Positions 56,876 to 64,000 of a stretch of DNA of 64,000 bases are shown here, in pieces (within the stretch, counting starts at the first letter, position 1; each line of letters starts with the position of its first letter). Location: assembly GCA_963796485.1 (NCBI GenBank), contig CAWCLV010000001.1, positions 744,001 to 808,000 on the forward strand, read 5' to 3'. The notes under the pieces are model-generated. The model saw only the letters and a program-made list of their open reading frames with translations. It was not told the origin of the DNA and ran no database searches. Source of the DNA: CAWCDJ01 sp963796485 (lineage in GTDB: Bacteria > Acidobacteriota > Terriglobia > Bryobacterales > Bryobacteraceae). The position numbers were made by a program, and so were the translations under genes.

Positions 56876-58349
56876 CGTTGGCGCCGGTGAGTGCGGCCGG
56901 AAGCAGGGGTTGCAAAATCCTGGCAGGTTTAGAGGTGGTCTTCGCCCCTGCGTTCAAAGCTCTCACGAAGAGGTTCCCCTGGGGGTCCGCTTCCACCTGG
57001 TAGATCGGCAGGTCGCGGTCTTGCACGACGTATCCGCCAAACTGGAGCGCGCAGGATTCGCGGTAATCGGAAGCAACGTAGACGTTTCGCCGCCTGACCC
57101 GAATCCGGAACTGTGCCGTGGAAGCTTCGTAGTTCCCATAGCTGAAGCAGTGTCCGATGCAGGCCCGGTCGATCATGTGACCGACGGAGTCGAACCGGCT
57201 ATCGGCATCCCGCACTCCGCTGACCACTCGCTGCCCGGGCGAGAGTTCCGAAATCACGTCGTCCATCCGGTCTTCGAAGCGGTTCAAGGCCCGCTCGTCC
57301 GTGTAGACAAAGCTGAAGAAAGCTATGGATACCGCGACCAGCGCCCACTGCTCGAGTTTTCTCGGCCGCGCGGGGGCGAGCATTGCGCAGACGCAGATCG
57401 CCACGCCCAGCGACATCCGTTCCGCGATATACCCCAGGGCGTTCACGAATCCCGGTATCAGCACCGTGTCCGGCAAAATGAGGACCGCCGCCGCACTCAG
57501 GATGCAGAGATGGAACGGAAGGCTGGTGACCACTCCCCGAGTCCCCTGGAGGCGCAACAGGCCGAGAAACAGCAGCGCCCAGATGATCAGCAGTCCAATC
57601 AGGACCACGTAATACTTCGTGTCGTAGATCCAAACCTGATCTAACCCGGACGAGAGCGTTACCTGGATCGGGGACCAGCGGACGTACATCAATCGCGCGA
57701 TCAAGACGTGAAGGGCGATCAGCGCTGCCACGCACGCGGAGGTGAGGGCGGCGCGACGGGCAGGCGCCAATTTCCTGGCCAGGCAGGCATACACCAGGAG
57801 CCCTATCGTCCAAAGCACCGGGAGCGCATGGGCCGCGTAGGCGAGGAGCAGTACCGGGGCTCCGATCAAAATCCCCCGAGGGCTCATTTCCCAGGCGGCG
57901 GCCATGGCCCAGCAGCAGAGGCCCAGGCTCAGGTAGAAATTGAAGAAGCCCATGTGAAACACCCATCCGTACGCCAGCATGGCGATGCAGGGCATCAGGT
58001 GCCAGGGTTTCCGTCCGCTGACCGTCTTGATGAACGCGAAAGCGCCCCAGGAAAAAACCAGGACGGCGGTTGAAACGGCGATGCGCTGCGCCAGTTCGGG
58101 ACCGGCCAACCGGAATAGCCCGTTCAGCATCAGGTCGAACAGGATGTTCGTGGCCTGGTGAACGATGGTCAGCCCCTGCGCGCGCCCGCTTTCGATGAAC
58201 TGGGCCAGCCACGCGTTGTAGATATGGCTCGAAAGGTCGCCGGCCTGAAGCCGGGGTTGCCAGAAACAGGGGGCAAGCAGAAGCGCGGAGACGAGAGGGT
58301 AAATCTTCCAGCTTTGAGCGAATTGTGCGGCACGCTGTCGAACGGGCAT
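56787..58349 (-). CDS. Large polytopic membrane protein, unknown
   Basis: A 520-residue protein with about ten membrane segments and a C-terminal soluble region of about 150 residues (CIGHCFSYGNYEAST, YRESCALQFGGYVVQDRDLP). The first loop (WQPRLQAGDLSSHIYNAWL) recalls GT-C type transferases, but no clear catalytic motif is present. The C-terminal tail is rich in Pro, Thr and Ser and low in conservation. It is the last gene of a minus-strand run with the DUF362 protein, whose stop overlaps its start as TGATG. Confidence 0.6.
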   Translation of the reverse strand: MPVRQRAAQFAQSWKIYPLVSALLLAPCFWQPRLQAGDLSSHIYNAWLAQFIESGRAQGLTIVHQATNILFDLMLNGLFRLAGPELAQRIAVSTAVLVFSWGAFAFIKTVSGRKPWHLMPCIAMLAYGWVFHMGFFNFYLSLGLCCWAMAAAWEMSPRGILIGAPVLLLAYAAHALPVLWTIGLLVYACLARKLAPARRAALTSACVAALIALHVLIARLMYVRWSPIQVTLSSGLDQVWIYDTKYYVVLIGLLIIWALLFLGLLRLQGTRGVVTSLPFHLCILSAAAVLILPDTVLIPGFVNALGYIAERMSLGVAICVCAMLAPARPRKLEQWALVAVSIAFFSFVYTDERALNRFEDRMDDVISELSPGQRVVSGVRDADSRFDSVGHMIDRACIGHCFSYGNYEASTAQFRIRVRRRNVYVASDYRESCALQFGGYVVQDRDLPIYQVEADPQGNLFVRALNAGAKTTSKPARILQPLLPAALTGANATRADGPAPPTSPSDSTPPGRHTSTSRAG

Positions 58350-59329
58350 CAGCCCACCTCCATGCGCAGCTTTGAAAACCCGGGAGGGAGTTCAAACGGG
58401 GTTGAAAGTTGCAGCGGGGGTTCCCCGATCTGGCGGATGTTGCTCTCCATCATGTGAAACTCGGGACGGCGCGCAGCCAGCCGGAGATAGTCCACCCTAA
58501 GAGGTTCGATCCGCATCAGGCGGCAGCAAGTCGCGTCCACCGCCACCAGGTCCGCGCCCGCCGCCAATACTCCCATTTGTTTCGGCGTGCCCTGGATCGG
58601 GCCGTTGCCTTCCATGCCGATAATTCCGTCCACCAGCGCGAACACCCGCGGATATACCGAATGGAGGTCGGCGACTGACTCGGCGATGCCCGCCCAGTGC
58701 AGCGGATTCTTGGGCCATCCGTAGACTCCGCCAGGCACCGTGCCGAAGAGGTTCTTCATCGAGAGAGTGGCGCCTACCCAGTGGTGGGTTTTCATCTTCG
58801 GGATGGAAATCAGCAGGTCGGCCCCCAGCGCCGTATTCGGAAGGTACAACTCGCGAAGGCTGGAAAACCCGCCGGGGACCCGGGTCTTCGTCACATCGTC
58901 GAGGTTCAGGTCCGTGAAACGATCCTCAAAATCAGGTATGGTTCGGAAATACCCCGCGGCATCGGCCAAATCCAAGGTGTTCCTGCGGTGCCCCGGCCCC
59001 TCCGCAATCCGAACTTCGGCGGCGCCCATCGCCCGCACGGCTTCCATGGCTGCATGAACCACCAGGGGATTGGTGTTGATGCTGCTTCCAGGCTCGAACT
59101 CGACCAGGTTCGGCTTCAGCACGACGCTGCGTCCGCGGACATCGAGACGATGTTCCTCGAAGATGCGGCGCACGGCCTCGTACAGCCTCTGGTCGTAAGC
59201 CGGAGCGCGCACAACCGAAACGGTGGAAGGCGTGACCGGCACGTTCCGGCCGCAGCCCGTAGCTGCCGCTACAGCCCCGATACTCCCGGCGGAGGCCATC
59301 CATTCCCGCCTTGTAAGTCTGTGTTTCAT
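58349..59329 (-). CDS. DUF362-family protein, Tat-exported lipoprotein
   Basis: A 326-residue protein. The N-terminus has a twin-arginine signal (TRREWMASAGS) and a lipobox ATGC, so it is probably a lipid-anchored Tat substrate. The DUF362 domain follows (VVLKPNLVEFEPGSSINTNP, PKMKTHHWVGATLSMKNLFG split across the fold, DGIIGMEGNGPIQG). No iron-sulfur cysteines are seen. The family is widespread and of unknown activity. It overlaps the toroid gene upstream and the membrane protein downstream, so it belongs to one operon. Confidence 0.8.
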   Translation of the reverse strand: MKHRLTRREWMASAGSIGAVAAATGCGRNVPVTPSTVSVVRAPAYDQRLYEAVRRIFEEHRLDVRGRSVVLKPNLVEFEPGSSINTNPLVVHAAMEAVRAMGAAEVRIAEGPGHRRNTLDLADAAGYFRTIPDFEDRFTDLNLDDVTKTRVPGGFSSLRELYLPNTALGADLLISIPKMKTHHWVGATLSMKNLFGTVPGGVYGWPKNPLHWAGIAESVADLHSVYPRVFALVDGIIGMEGNGPIQGTPKQMGVLAAGADLVAVDATCCRLMRIEPLRVDYLRLAARRPEFHMMESNIRQIGEPPLQLSTPFELPPGFSKLRMEVG

Positions 59330-60192
59330 GCGTTTTGTGTCCAGAAGATCGGAGATCCTCCCGCGGCGGCCGTCACCGCGAAATCGAGTGCCACCTCGGG
59401 GACGGTGCGAGCGGCCAGCTCACGGGGCGGGCAAAAGCCTGCCGGCAGCCAGCCATGGGCCAGCAGCCCGAGGCGAAGCCAATTGAAAGCATCGGCGGAA
59501 CGGCATTCAGCCAGGTAGCTCCGCGCGAGCTTAAGAGAGAGTTCGACTTTCGGGGACTTCACGCCGCGAAGCGCGGCCAGCGCCATGCCCGTCGTTTCCG
59601 GGTAGGGAAGCGGTTCGTAGCCGGGCGAGTGCGTGCCTCCGTGGTTCCAGCCCCCATTCGCGCATGCGCGGTGAAGCAGGAACTGCCGCCCTTCATCGAT
59701 GCGCGCGCGGATGCCGGCCCGGGCATCCCGCTTGTCTTCCTGTTCGAGGGCCATGATGGCGAGGGATGTCGGTCCGACCCAGGCGGAGGCGCCGGGTACC
59801 CAGGGCCAGCCGGACGCCTGCTGATCCGGCGGGATCGGGATTCCAAGAAGCCACTTGCGAAAGCGGAACGATGTGCTGGTCTCCTCTCCAGTCGTGCCGA
59901 CCAGCCACCGGATGGCGCGCGCGTGAGCTACCGGTCCCACCCGCTCAGGTGGCAGCAGCGCCACAAGCGCCGTGACCCAACTGCTTTGATCTACGGCCGG
60001 CTGCACGGGCCAACCCCCGTCCCGCCGCTGGATCTGGGCCAGCCACTTCAGGCCCCTCGTGGCCGAGGCATTCTCGCCGGCGGCAAGCATGGCCATGATG
60101 GCGTAGACCGTCGGCTCGGTGCACGACTTGCCTCGCATATAAGGCCAGCCGCCGTCCGGGTCCTGTCTCAGAATGAGCGTTCCCGTATCCAT
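59326..60192 (-). CDS. Prenyltransferase/squalene-cyclase-like alpha-toroid protein
   Basis: A 288-residue soluble protein made of alpha-alpha-toroid repeats with QW-type motifs: QDPDGGWPY, QRRDGGWPV and ANGGWNHGG. These fill terpene cyclases and protein prenyltransferase beta subunits. It is too short for a squalene-hopene cyclase, and I see no catalytic Asp-x-Asp-Asp motif, so it may bind or modify a terpenoid or prenyl group rather than cyclise it. It is coupled to the DUF362 gene by a four-base overlap and preceded by two 31-residue membrane microproteins in the same direction. Confidence 0.68.
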   Translation of the reverse strand: MDTGTLILRQDPDGGWPYMRGKSCTEPTVYAIMAMLAAGENASATRGLKWLAQIQRRDGGWPVQPAVDQSSWVTALVALLPPERVGPVAHARAIRWLVGTTGEETSTSFRFRKWLLGIPIPPDQQASGWPWVPGASAWVGPTSLAIMALEQEDKRDARAGIRARIDEGRQFLLHRACANGGWNHGGTHSPGYEPLPYPETTGMALAALRGVKSPKVELSLKLARSYLAECRSADAFNWLRLGLLAHGWLPAGFCPPRELAARTVPEVALDFAVTAAAGGSPIFWTQNA

Positions 60193-60255
60193 GGTTGAGG
60201 TGTGGGCCGGGGAGTTCGGTGCCGGCTCTCCGGTCCGGCACCGAAACCGGGTGGT

Positions 60256-60351
60256 TCAGCGTGCCGGCCGCCGTTTGCGCCGACGCGACAAAAGGACGAT
60301 CAGTGCTGCCCCGGCTCCCAGCCAAATTGCGCCTTGTAAAACAACGGTCAT
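60256..60351 (-). CDS. 31-residue membrane microprotein, second of a pair
   Basis: From the ATG at 60351, behind GAGGAG at good spacing, a 31-codon frame runs to TGA at 60256. It has one hydrophobic segment (AIWLGAGAALIVLL) and ends in a strongly basic tail (SRRRKRRPAR), predicting a single membrane span with the tail inside. It is clearly a paralogue of the next gene: both share WLGAG in the span and a basic end. It is too short for ordinary gene calls. The strong ribosome binding site and the paralogue are the evidence. The function is unknown. The 63 bases down to the toroid gene hold nothing else. Confidence 0.7.
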   Translation of the reverse strand: MTVVLQGAIWLGAGAALIVLLSRRRKRRPAR

Positions 60352-60398
60352 ACGCTATCTCCTCTCGCGGGTGAGGGCGTCCGGAAACGCCCCCGTCC

Positions 60399-60494
60399 TT
60401 AGTTGGCGCGGCGGGACTTCCGCCGTTTCAGGAACACGAACAGAACGCCGCCGGCTCCCAGCCAGACGGCAGCTTGAATCAGGGTGTAGCTCAT
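60399..60494 (-). CDS. 31-residue membrane microprotein, first of a pair
   Basis: From the ATG at 60494, behind AGAGGAGG, a 31-codon frame runs to TAA at 60399. Its segment AAVWLGAGGVLFVFL and basic tail KRRKSRRAN align with the microprotein 47 bases downstream at 14 of 24 positions, including WLGAG. It lies 42 bases after the tadC stop codon, so it may be translated from the pilus operon mRNA. It resembles neither Flp pilin, which is longer and has an acidic start, nor a known toxin. Confidence 0.7.
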   Translation of the reverse strand: MSYTLIQAAVWLGAGGVLFVFLKRRKSRRAN

Positions 60495-60536
60495 AATCTT
60501 TATGCCTCCTCTTTCCTTGTTTCGAAATTTTCGCGT

Positions 60537-61484
60537 TTAGTGAATCTGCTTCATCATCGGGAACAGGTACTTGAATATCTGCAGGATTCCGGGGCCCGCC
60601 GCGACGATCAACATCGAAGGCAGGATGAAGAAGAAAATAGGAAAGACCAGCTTGACGCCGACCTTTCCGGCGCGCTCCTCGGCATCCTGCCTCCGCCGTG
60701 TGCGGAGGAAATCGGAGTGCGTCCGGAGCGACTCGCCCATGCTGGTGCCGAAGCGGTCGTTCTGGATCAGGATCGCGACCAGTTTGCGCACTTCGTCTTC
60801 TCCGGTACGTTCGGCGAAATTGCGGAGAGCGTCGCTGCGGCGTTTGCCGGCCCGCATCTCGAGCGTGACGAGCGACATTTCCTCGCTTAGCTGGGGATGG
60901 CTGACCTGCAACTCCCTGGCAACGTGCTGGATCGCCTGGTCAAGTCCCAGACCGGCTTCGATCGACACCACCAAAAGGTCGAGCGCATCGGGCAGGGAAA
61001 GGCGTATGATCTCCGTCCGCTTTTTGACCTTCTTTTCCAGGGCGGTCTTAGGGAGTACCCAGCCCGCGGCGCAGCCGAAGAGGATCAGCGCGGCGGTCAT
61101 CGTGGGATTGGGCGGCATTCTTGCCTGCACCATAAGTCCAACCCCAAGCATGACCAGCACGCTCAGGATCCGGATTCCATAGAACACGGGCAGGGCCCGG
61201 TCGGAACGAAAGCCGGCCTGGATCATGTTCGTTCGCAAGCCGGCCACCTCGGCGTCCGACGATGGCACTTTCGACCCGATGTGCTGAAGCACGGTCACCA
61301 GGGTACCGGGCCGCGCGTCGCGCTCCTCGTTTGCCAGCCGCTGGCGTGTGGGGTCGACAATGACCGGATTGCCCAGTTGCTTCAGGAAGCGCCCCGGTTT
61401 GTACACCACCCGGTAGCCGAGCCAACTGAGGCCGACCATCAAACTGAGGAACGAGAACAGGGCAAACAGAGTCGGCTGGTCCAT
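60537..61484 (-). CDS. tadC: Tad pilus inner-membrane protein TadC
   Basis: A 315-residue membrane protein of the type II secretion F-domain family. The N-terminal segment FALFSFLSLMVGLSWL is followed by a cytoplasmic F domain (SLPDALDLLVVSIEAGLGLDQAI split across helices, then EMSLVTLEMRAGKRRSDAL) and a C-terminal membrane pair (FPIFFFILPSMLIVAAG). With TadB it forms the platform of the Tad (Flp) pilus that extrudes pilins. The ATG at 61484 follows AAGGTG. TadB lies directly upstream with one base between the genes. Confidence 0.85.
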   Translation of the reverse strand: MDQPTLFALFSFLSLMVGLSWLGYRVVYKPGRFLKQLGNPVIVDPTRQRLANEERDARPGTLVTVLQHIGSKVPSSDAEVAGLRTNMIQAGFRSDRALPVFYGIRILSVLVMLGVGLMVQARMPPNPTMTAALILFGCAAGWVLPKTALEKKVKKRTEIIRLSLPDALDLLVVSIEAGLGLDQAIQHVARELQVSHPQLSEEMSLVTLEMRAGKRRSDALRNFAERTGEDEVRKLVAILIQNDRFGTSMGESLRTHSDFLRTRRRQDAEERAGKVGVKLVFPIFFFILPSMLIVAAGPGILQIFKYLFPMMKQIH

Positions 61485-61485
61485 T

Positions 61486-62457
61486 TCACACCTTGATGTT
61501 GATAATCTTCTTGATAAAGAAATTCCCCAGTACCTGTGCCACAATGGCGCCGCCGATCATCAACTTGCCGTCCGAATCGGCTGCCATAGTTTGCAGGTAT
61601 CCCGGCGCCACCACCAGCAGGCCGAGCATGGTGGCAACCGGAAGGAGGGTCAGAATCGTCGCCGTCAGCCTCCCATGAGCGCTCGCCGCTTTGACTTGGC
61701 CTTTGAGGCGAAAGCGCTCACGGATTACGTAGGACAGCCGCGCCAGGATTTCACTGAGATTGCCCCCGGTCTGTTTCTGGAGCAGCACCGATGAAGTGAA
61801 GAAACGGCAGTCCAGCAGAGGGACGCGCTCCGTGAAGTTTCGCAGGGCGGTATCGAGAGGCGCGCCCAGGTTCTGCTCGTTGAACAGGGTCCGGAACTCC
61901 TGCCCCAGCGGATCCATGATCTCCTCGCCCACCATCTGCAGGCTGATCGAGAACGCGTGTCCCGCGCGCATCGAGCGGGCCAGGAAATCCAGGGCCTCCG
62001 GGAACTGCGACTCGAGCGCATCGAGCCGCGCCTTGCGCTTGTGACGAACGTAAAGGTAGGGCAGGCTGGCGCAGACCAGCCCCAGGACGATTGCCGTAAC
62101 CACTCCGTTCACCAGGAACGGCATCATAGCGCCCATGCCCAACCCCGGGATCGCGAGCAGCCCCATGGCGCCCAGCAGCCGCGAAGCGGACCAGTTCAGC
62201 CCGGCTTGCTGGATCTGCTCCTGCGCGTGCCGTGAGAAGTGGAGAGACGCGACCATCGCCCTGAAACCGGAAGGCTTTTCCGCCTCGATCTCTTTCAGCA
62301 GGTTCGACATGGTTACGGCCACCTCTCCGGAGGCGGTCTGCAACATGTCCGATACCTGGCGCTTGCGGCGGGCGTCGAAGAATTTGAGCGCCACGCTCAC
62401 CGCGAGCAGGATCAGGGCGAAAACGACGATGAACGCTACGGCAATACCAGCGGGCAT
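61486..62457 (-). CDS. tadB: Tad pilus inner-membrane protein TadB
   Basis: A 323-residue platform protein of the same F-domain family. The segments FPEALDFLARSMRAGHAFS and LQMVGEEIMDPLGQEF are typical of TadB, with membrane segments at the N-terminus, in the middle (LGAMGLLAIPGLGMGAMMPF split by glycine pairs) and at the C-terminus. Its start overlaps the last base of the tadA stop, so tadA, tadB and tadC are translated in series. Confidence 0.87.
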   Translation of the reverse strand: MPAGIAVAFIVVFALILLAVSVALKFFDARRKRQVSDMLQTASGEVAVTMSNLLKEIEAEKPSGFRAMVASLHFSRHAQEQIQQAGLNWSASRLLGAMGLLAIPGLGMGAMMPFLVNGVVTAIVLGLVCASLPYLYVRHKRKARLDALESQFPEALDFLARSMRAGHAFSISLQMVGEEIMDPLGQEFRTLFNEQNLGAPLDTALRNFTERVPLLDCRFFTSSVLLQKQTGGNLSEILARLSYVIRERFRLKGQVKAASAHGRLTATILTLLPVATMLGLLVVAPGYLQTMAADSDGKLMIGGAIVAQVLGNFFIKKIINIKV

Positions 62458-63818
62458 CAGCTAATCTCCACTACCGTTTGGAACATCTGCGGCGGCAAGG
62501 CGATACCGCAAACCTTGAGCCGGTCGTAAAATTTGGGCCGGATGCCAGTGGCGCGGAAACGACCCAGAACCTTGCCCCCTTCCGAAATCCCGGTCTTTTC
62601 GAACAGGAAGATGTCCTGTAGGGTGATCACGTCCTGTTCCATGCCGACCACTTCGGTGACGTGCGTGACGCGCCGCGAGCCGTCGCTGAAGCGCGCTACC
62701 TGCACGAACAGGTTGACCGCCGAGGCGATCTGCTGGCGGATGGAGCGGATTCCCATGTTCGCATTCGCCATTCCGACCATGACCTCGAGGCGTCCCAATC
62801 CATCGCGGGGAGTGTTGGCGTGGATCGTGGTCAGGGACCCGTCGTGGCCCGTGTTCATGGCCTGCAGCATGTCCAGAGCCTCGTCCGAACGAACCTCGCC
62901 GACGATGATGCGGTCGGGCCGCATACGGAGGGCGTTGATGACGAGTTGACGGATGTGGATGGCACCCACGCCTTCCACATTGGGCGGCCTGGTTTCCATG
63001 CGCGCCACGTGCGTTTGCTGTAAGCGCAGTTCGGCCGCGTCCTCGATGGTCACGATGCGCTCGTCTTCGGGAATATAGGAGGAGAGCGCATTCAGCAGCG
63101 TGGTTTTACCGGAGCCGGTTCCGCCGCAGATCAGGATGTTGAGCCGCGCTTTGACGCAGGCCTTCAGCAGTTCCAGCATGCCGTCGGTCAGGGCGAGCTT
63201 CGCCACCAGGTCTTCGCCTTTCAGCCCGTGGCGGCCGAAACGCCGGATCGACAGCAGCGGTCCGTCTACCGCCACCGGAGGAATGGCGGCGTTGACGCGC
63301 GATCCGTCCGGCAGGCGTGCATCCACCAGCGGCGACGATTCATCGACACGCCGTCCCACCCGCGATACGACCTTCTCGATGATTCTCAGCAGATGGGCAT
63401 CGTCCTTGAATTCCACCGGGGTCCGGTACAGTTTGCCGCCCCGTTCCACGTAGACCAGTTTCGGCGTGGTAACCAGGATGTCCGAGATGGTGGGGTCCTG
63501 CAAAAGCGGTTCGAGAGGCCCCAGGCCGAATACTTCATCCAGGATCTCCTCGATGACCCGGTCCTTTTCGACAAGGCTCAGCGGAGTCTTCTCTTCCTCC
63601 ACAAGTTTGGCCACGGCGGCGCGAATCTCGGCCCGTACCCGCTCGCCCGCCATGGAAGAGAGCGCCTCGAGGTTGATCCGGTCCAGGAGCTTTCGGTGAA
63701 GGGTGAACTTTAGTTCCTGGTATTCCGGCGTGTAGCCGTCACGGCTGAAGAGGCGGTTCACCCAGCCCGACTCCCGGTTTTCGCCAATTCGCGGCAATGA
63801 GTCCAAAGTCGAAGGCAT
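62457..63818 (-). CDS. tadA: Tad pilus assembly ATPase TadA/CpaF
   Basis: A 453-residue cytoplasmic ATPase powering pilus extension and perhaps retraction. Walker A is CGGTGSGKTTLLNAL near residue 235. A glutamate-containing Asp box (TIEDAAELRLQQTHVARMETR, split here as TIEDAAELRLQQ and THVARMETR) and the His box GHDGSLTTIHANTPRDGLGRL, split as GHDGSLTTIHAN and TPRDGLGRL, follow. The N-terminal domain includes the DEVFGLGPLEPLLQDP segment of CpaF. Its length is normal. No clear Shine-Dalgarno sequence lies at normal spacing; AAAGGAA is about 13 bases before the ATG. Confidence 0.92.
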   Translation of the reverse strand: MPSTLDSLPRIGENRESGWVNRLFSRDGYTPEYQELKFTLHRKLLDRINLEALSSMAGERVRAEIRAAVAKLVEEEKTPLSLVEKDRVIEEILDEVFGLGPLEPLLQDPTISDILVTTPKLVYVERGGKLYRTPVEFKDDAHLLRIIEKVVSRVGRRVDESSPLVDARLPDGSRVNAAIPPVAVDGPLLSIRRFGRHGLKGEDLVAKLALTDGMLELLKACVKARLNILICGGTGSGKTTLLNALSSYIPEDERIVTIEDAAELRLQQTHVARMETRPPNVEGVGAIHIRQLVINALRMRPDRIIVGEVRSDEALDMLQAMNTGHDGSLTTIHANTPRDGLGRLEVMVGMANANMGIRSIRQQIASAVNLFVQVARFSDGSRRVTHVTEVVGMEQDVITLQDIFLFEKTGISEGGKVLGRFRATGIRPKFYDRLKVCGIALPPQMFQTVVEIS

Positions 63819-63876
63819 GATCTCTGTTTTTTCCTTTGTGCCGGTGCTCCCGGCCCAGTGTGATCTCTTTTTGAAA

Positions 63877-64000
63877 CTAGCCGAAGAGGCCGAAACGCTT
63901 TTTGGGCGTTTTCTCTTCCTCGATGCCGGCCAGTTTCATTGCCAGCTTGGTCATGTGTTTGCCCAGTTCGGAATTCCGGTTCAACATGCGCCCCTCGGCG
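63877..64000 (-). CDS. C-terminal end of a TadZ/CpaE-like protein (cut by window edge)
   Basis: Forty codons read in from the right edge and end NSELGKHMTKLA, then a charged stretch KTPKKRFGLFG and stop at 63877. This tail fits the end of a TadZ/CpaE pilus-localisation ATPase, whose gene normally precedes tadA as here. The catalytic domain lies outside the window, so the call rests on gene order and on the closing segment. Confidence 0.6.
   Translation of the reverse strand, partial: AEGRMLNRNSELGKHMTKLAMKLAGIEEEKTPKKRFGLFG

Overview
The window is one stretch of a GC-rich bacterial chromosome, most likely an acidobacterium of the Solibacter/Bryobacter type. Several independent markers point there. 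They are a Solibacter-type C-terminal domain on a secreted metalloprotease (48829-51444), a VWFA protein of the acidobacterial family (45193-46149), a very large TonB receptor with an N-terminal carboxypeptidase-regulatory-like domain (29914-33117), sulfatases, and many secreted proteins of unknown role. I saw no rRNA, tRNA, CRISPR array, phage block or transposase.

Layout. 1-3665: the end of a glutamate dehydrogenase, then a GT2-methyltransferase fusion and a GT39-like membrane glycosyltransferase. 3666-6015: a regulatory gap with a perfect CRP-type palindrome, a DUF2007 protein, an S1/P1 nuclease, an orphan Cas2-like protein and a small membrane protein. 6057-10375: two MacB-type permeases coupled to an ABC-F ATPase. 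10375-15128: a GC-rich 27-bp tandem repeat array, two AIM24-family proteins and an SPFH protein, all carrying zinc ribbons, with a decayed sulfatase between them. 15153-24336: an intact sulfatase, an OmpA-like protein, truA-pyrE, a TolC-like protein, and pgm behind a hairpin leader. 24333-28182: a coupled HxlR / BNR-repeat / MoaD-like operon, an M48 protease and a CDF transporter. 28179-28635 holds the collapsed remains of an RND efflux operon.

28678-35926 looks like a molybdate uptake island: an XRE regulator with a periplasmic-binding-protein-like domain, a TonB receptor, a fused ModB-ModC and a ModA whose signal peptide appears frameshifted. 35931-43363 carries a membrane protein, a DUF5995 protein, a lactate permease coupled to an acyl-CoA synthetase, and a proton-pumping pyrophosphatase. 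43543-55439 carries an AbgB-like amidohydrolase, the VWFA protein, an NRAMP-UspA fusion behind an inverted repeat, the matrixin-like protease, a cupin, tsaB with a putative glycoside hydrolase, and a VTT membrane protein. 55464-60192 holds an FHA-cyclase fusion and a minus-strand cluster of membrane protein, DUF362 and terpene-cyclase-like toroid. Two tandem 31-residue membrane microproteins (60256-60494) link this cluster to tad pilus genes (tadC, tadB, tadA, end of tadZ/cpaE) at the right edge.

A family of short bipartite hairpin repeats with GGCAGG/CCTGCC arms is scattered between genes, often directly at stop codons. One copy truncates the decayed sulfatase. Start sites were chosen from Shine-Dalgarno positions and family lengths, so several differ from the longest open frame.
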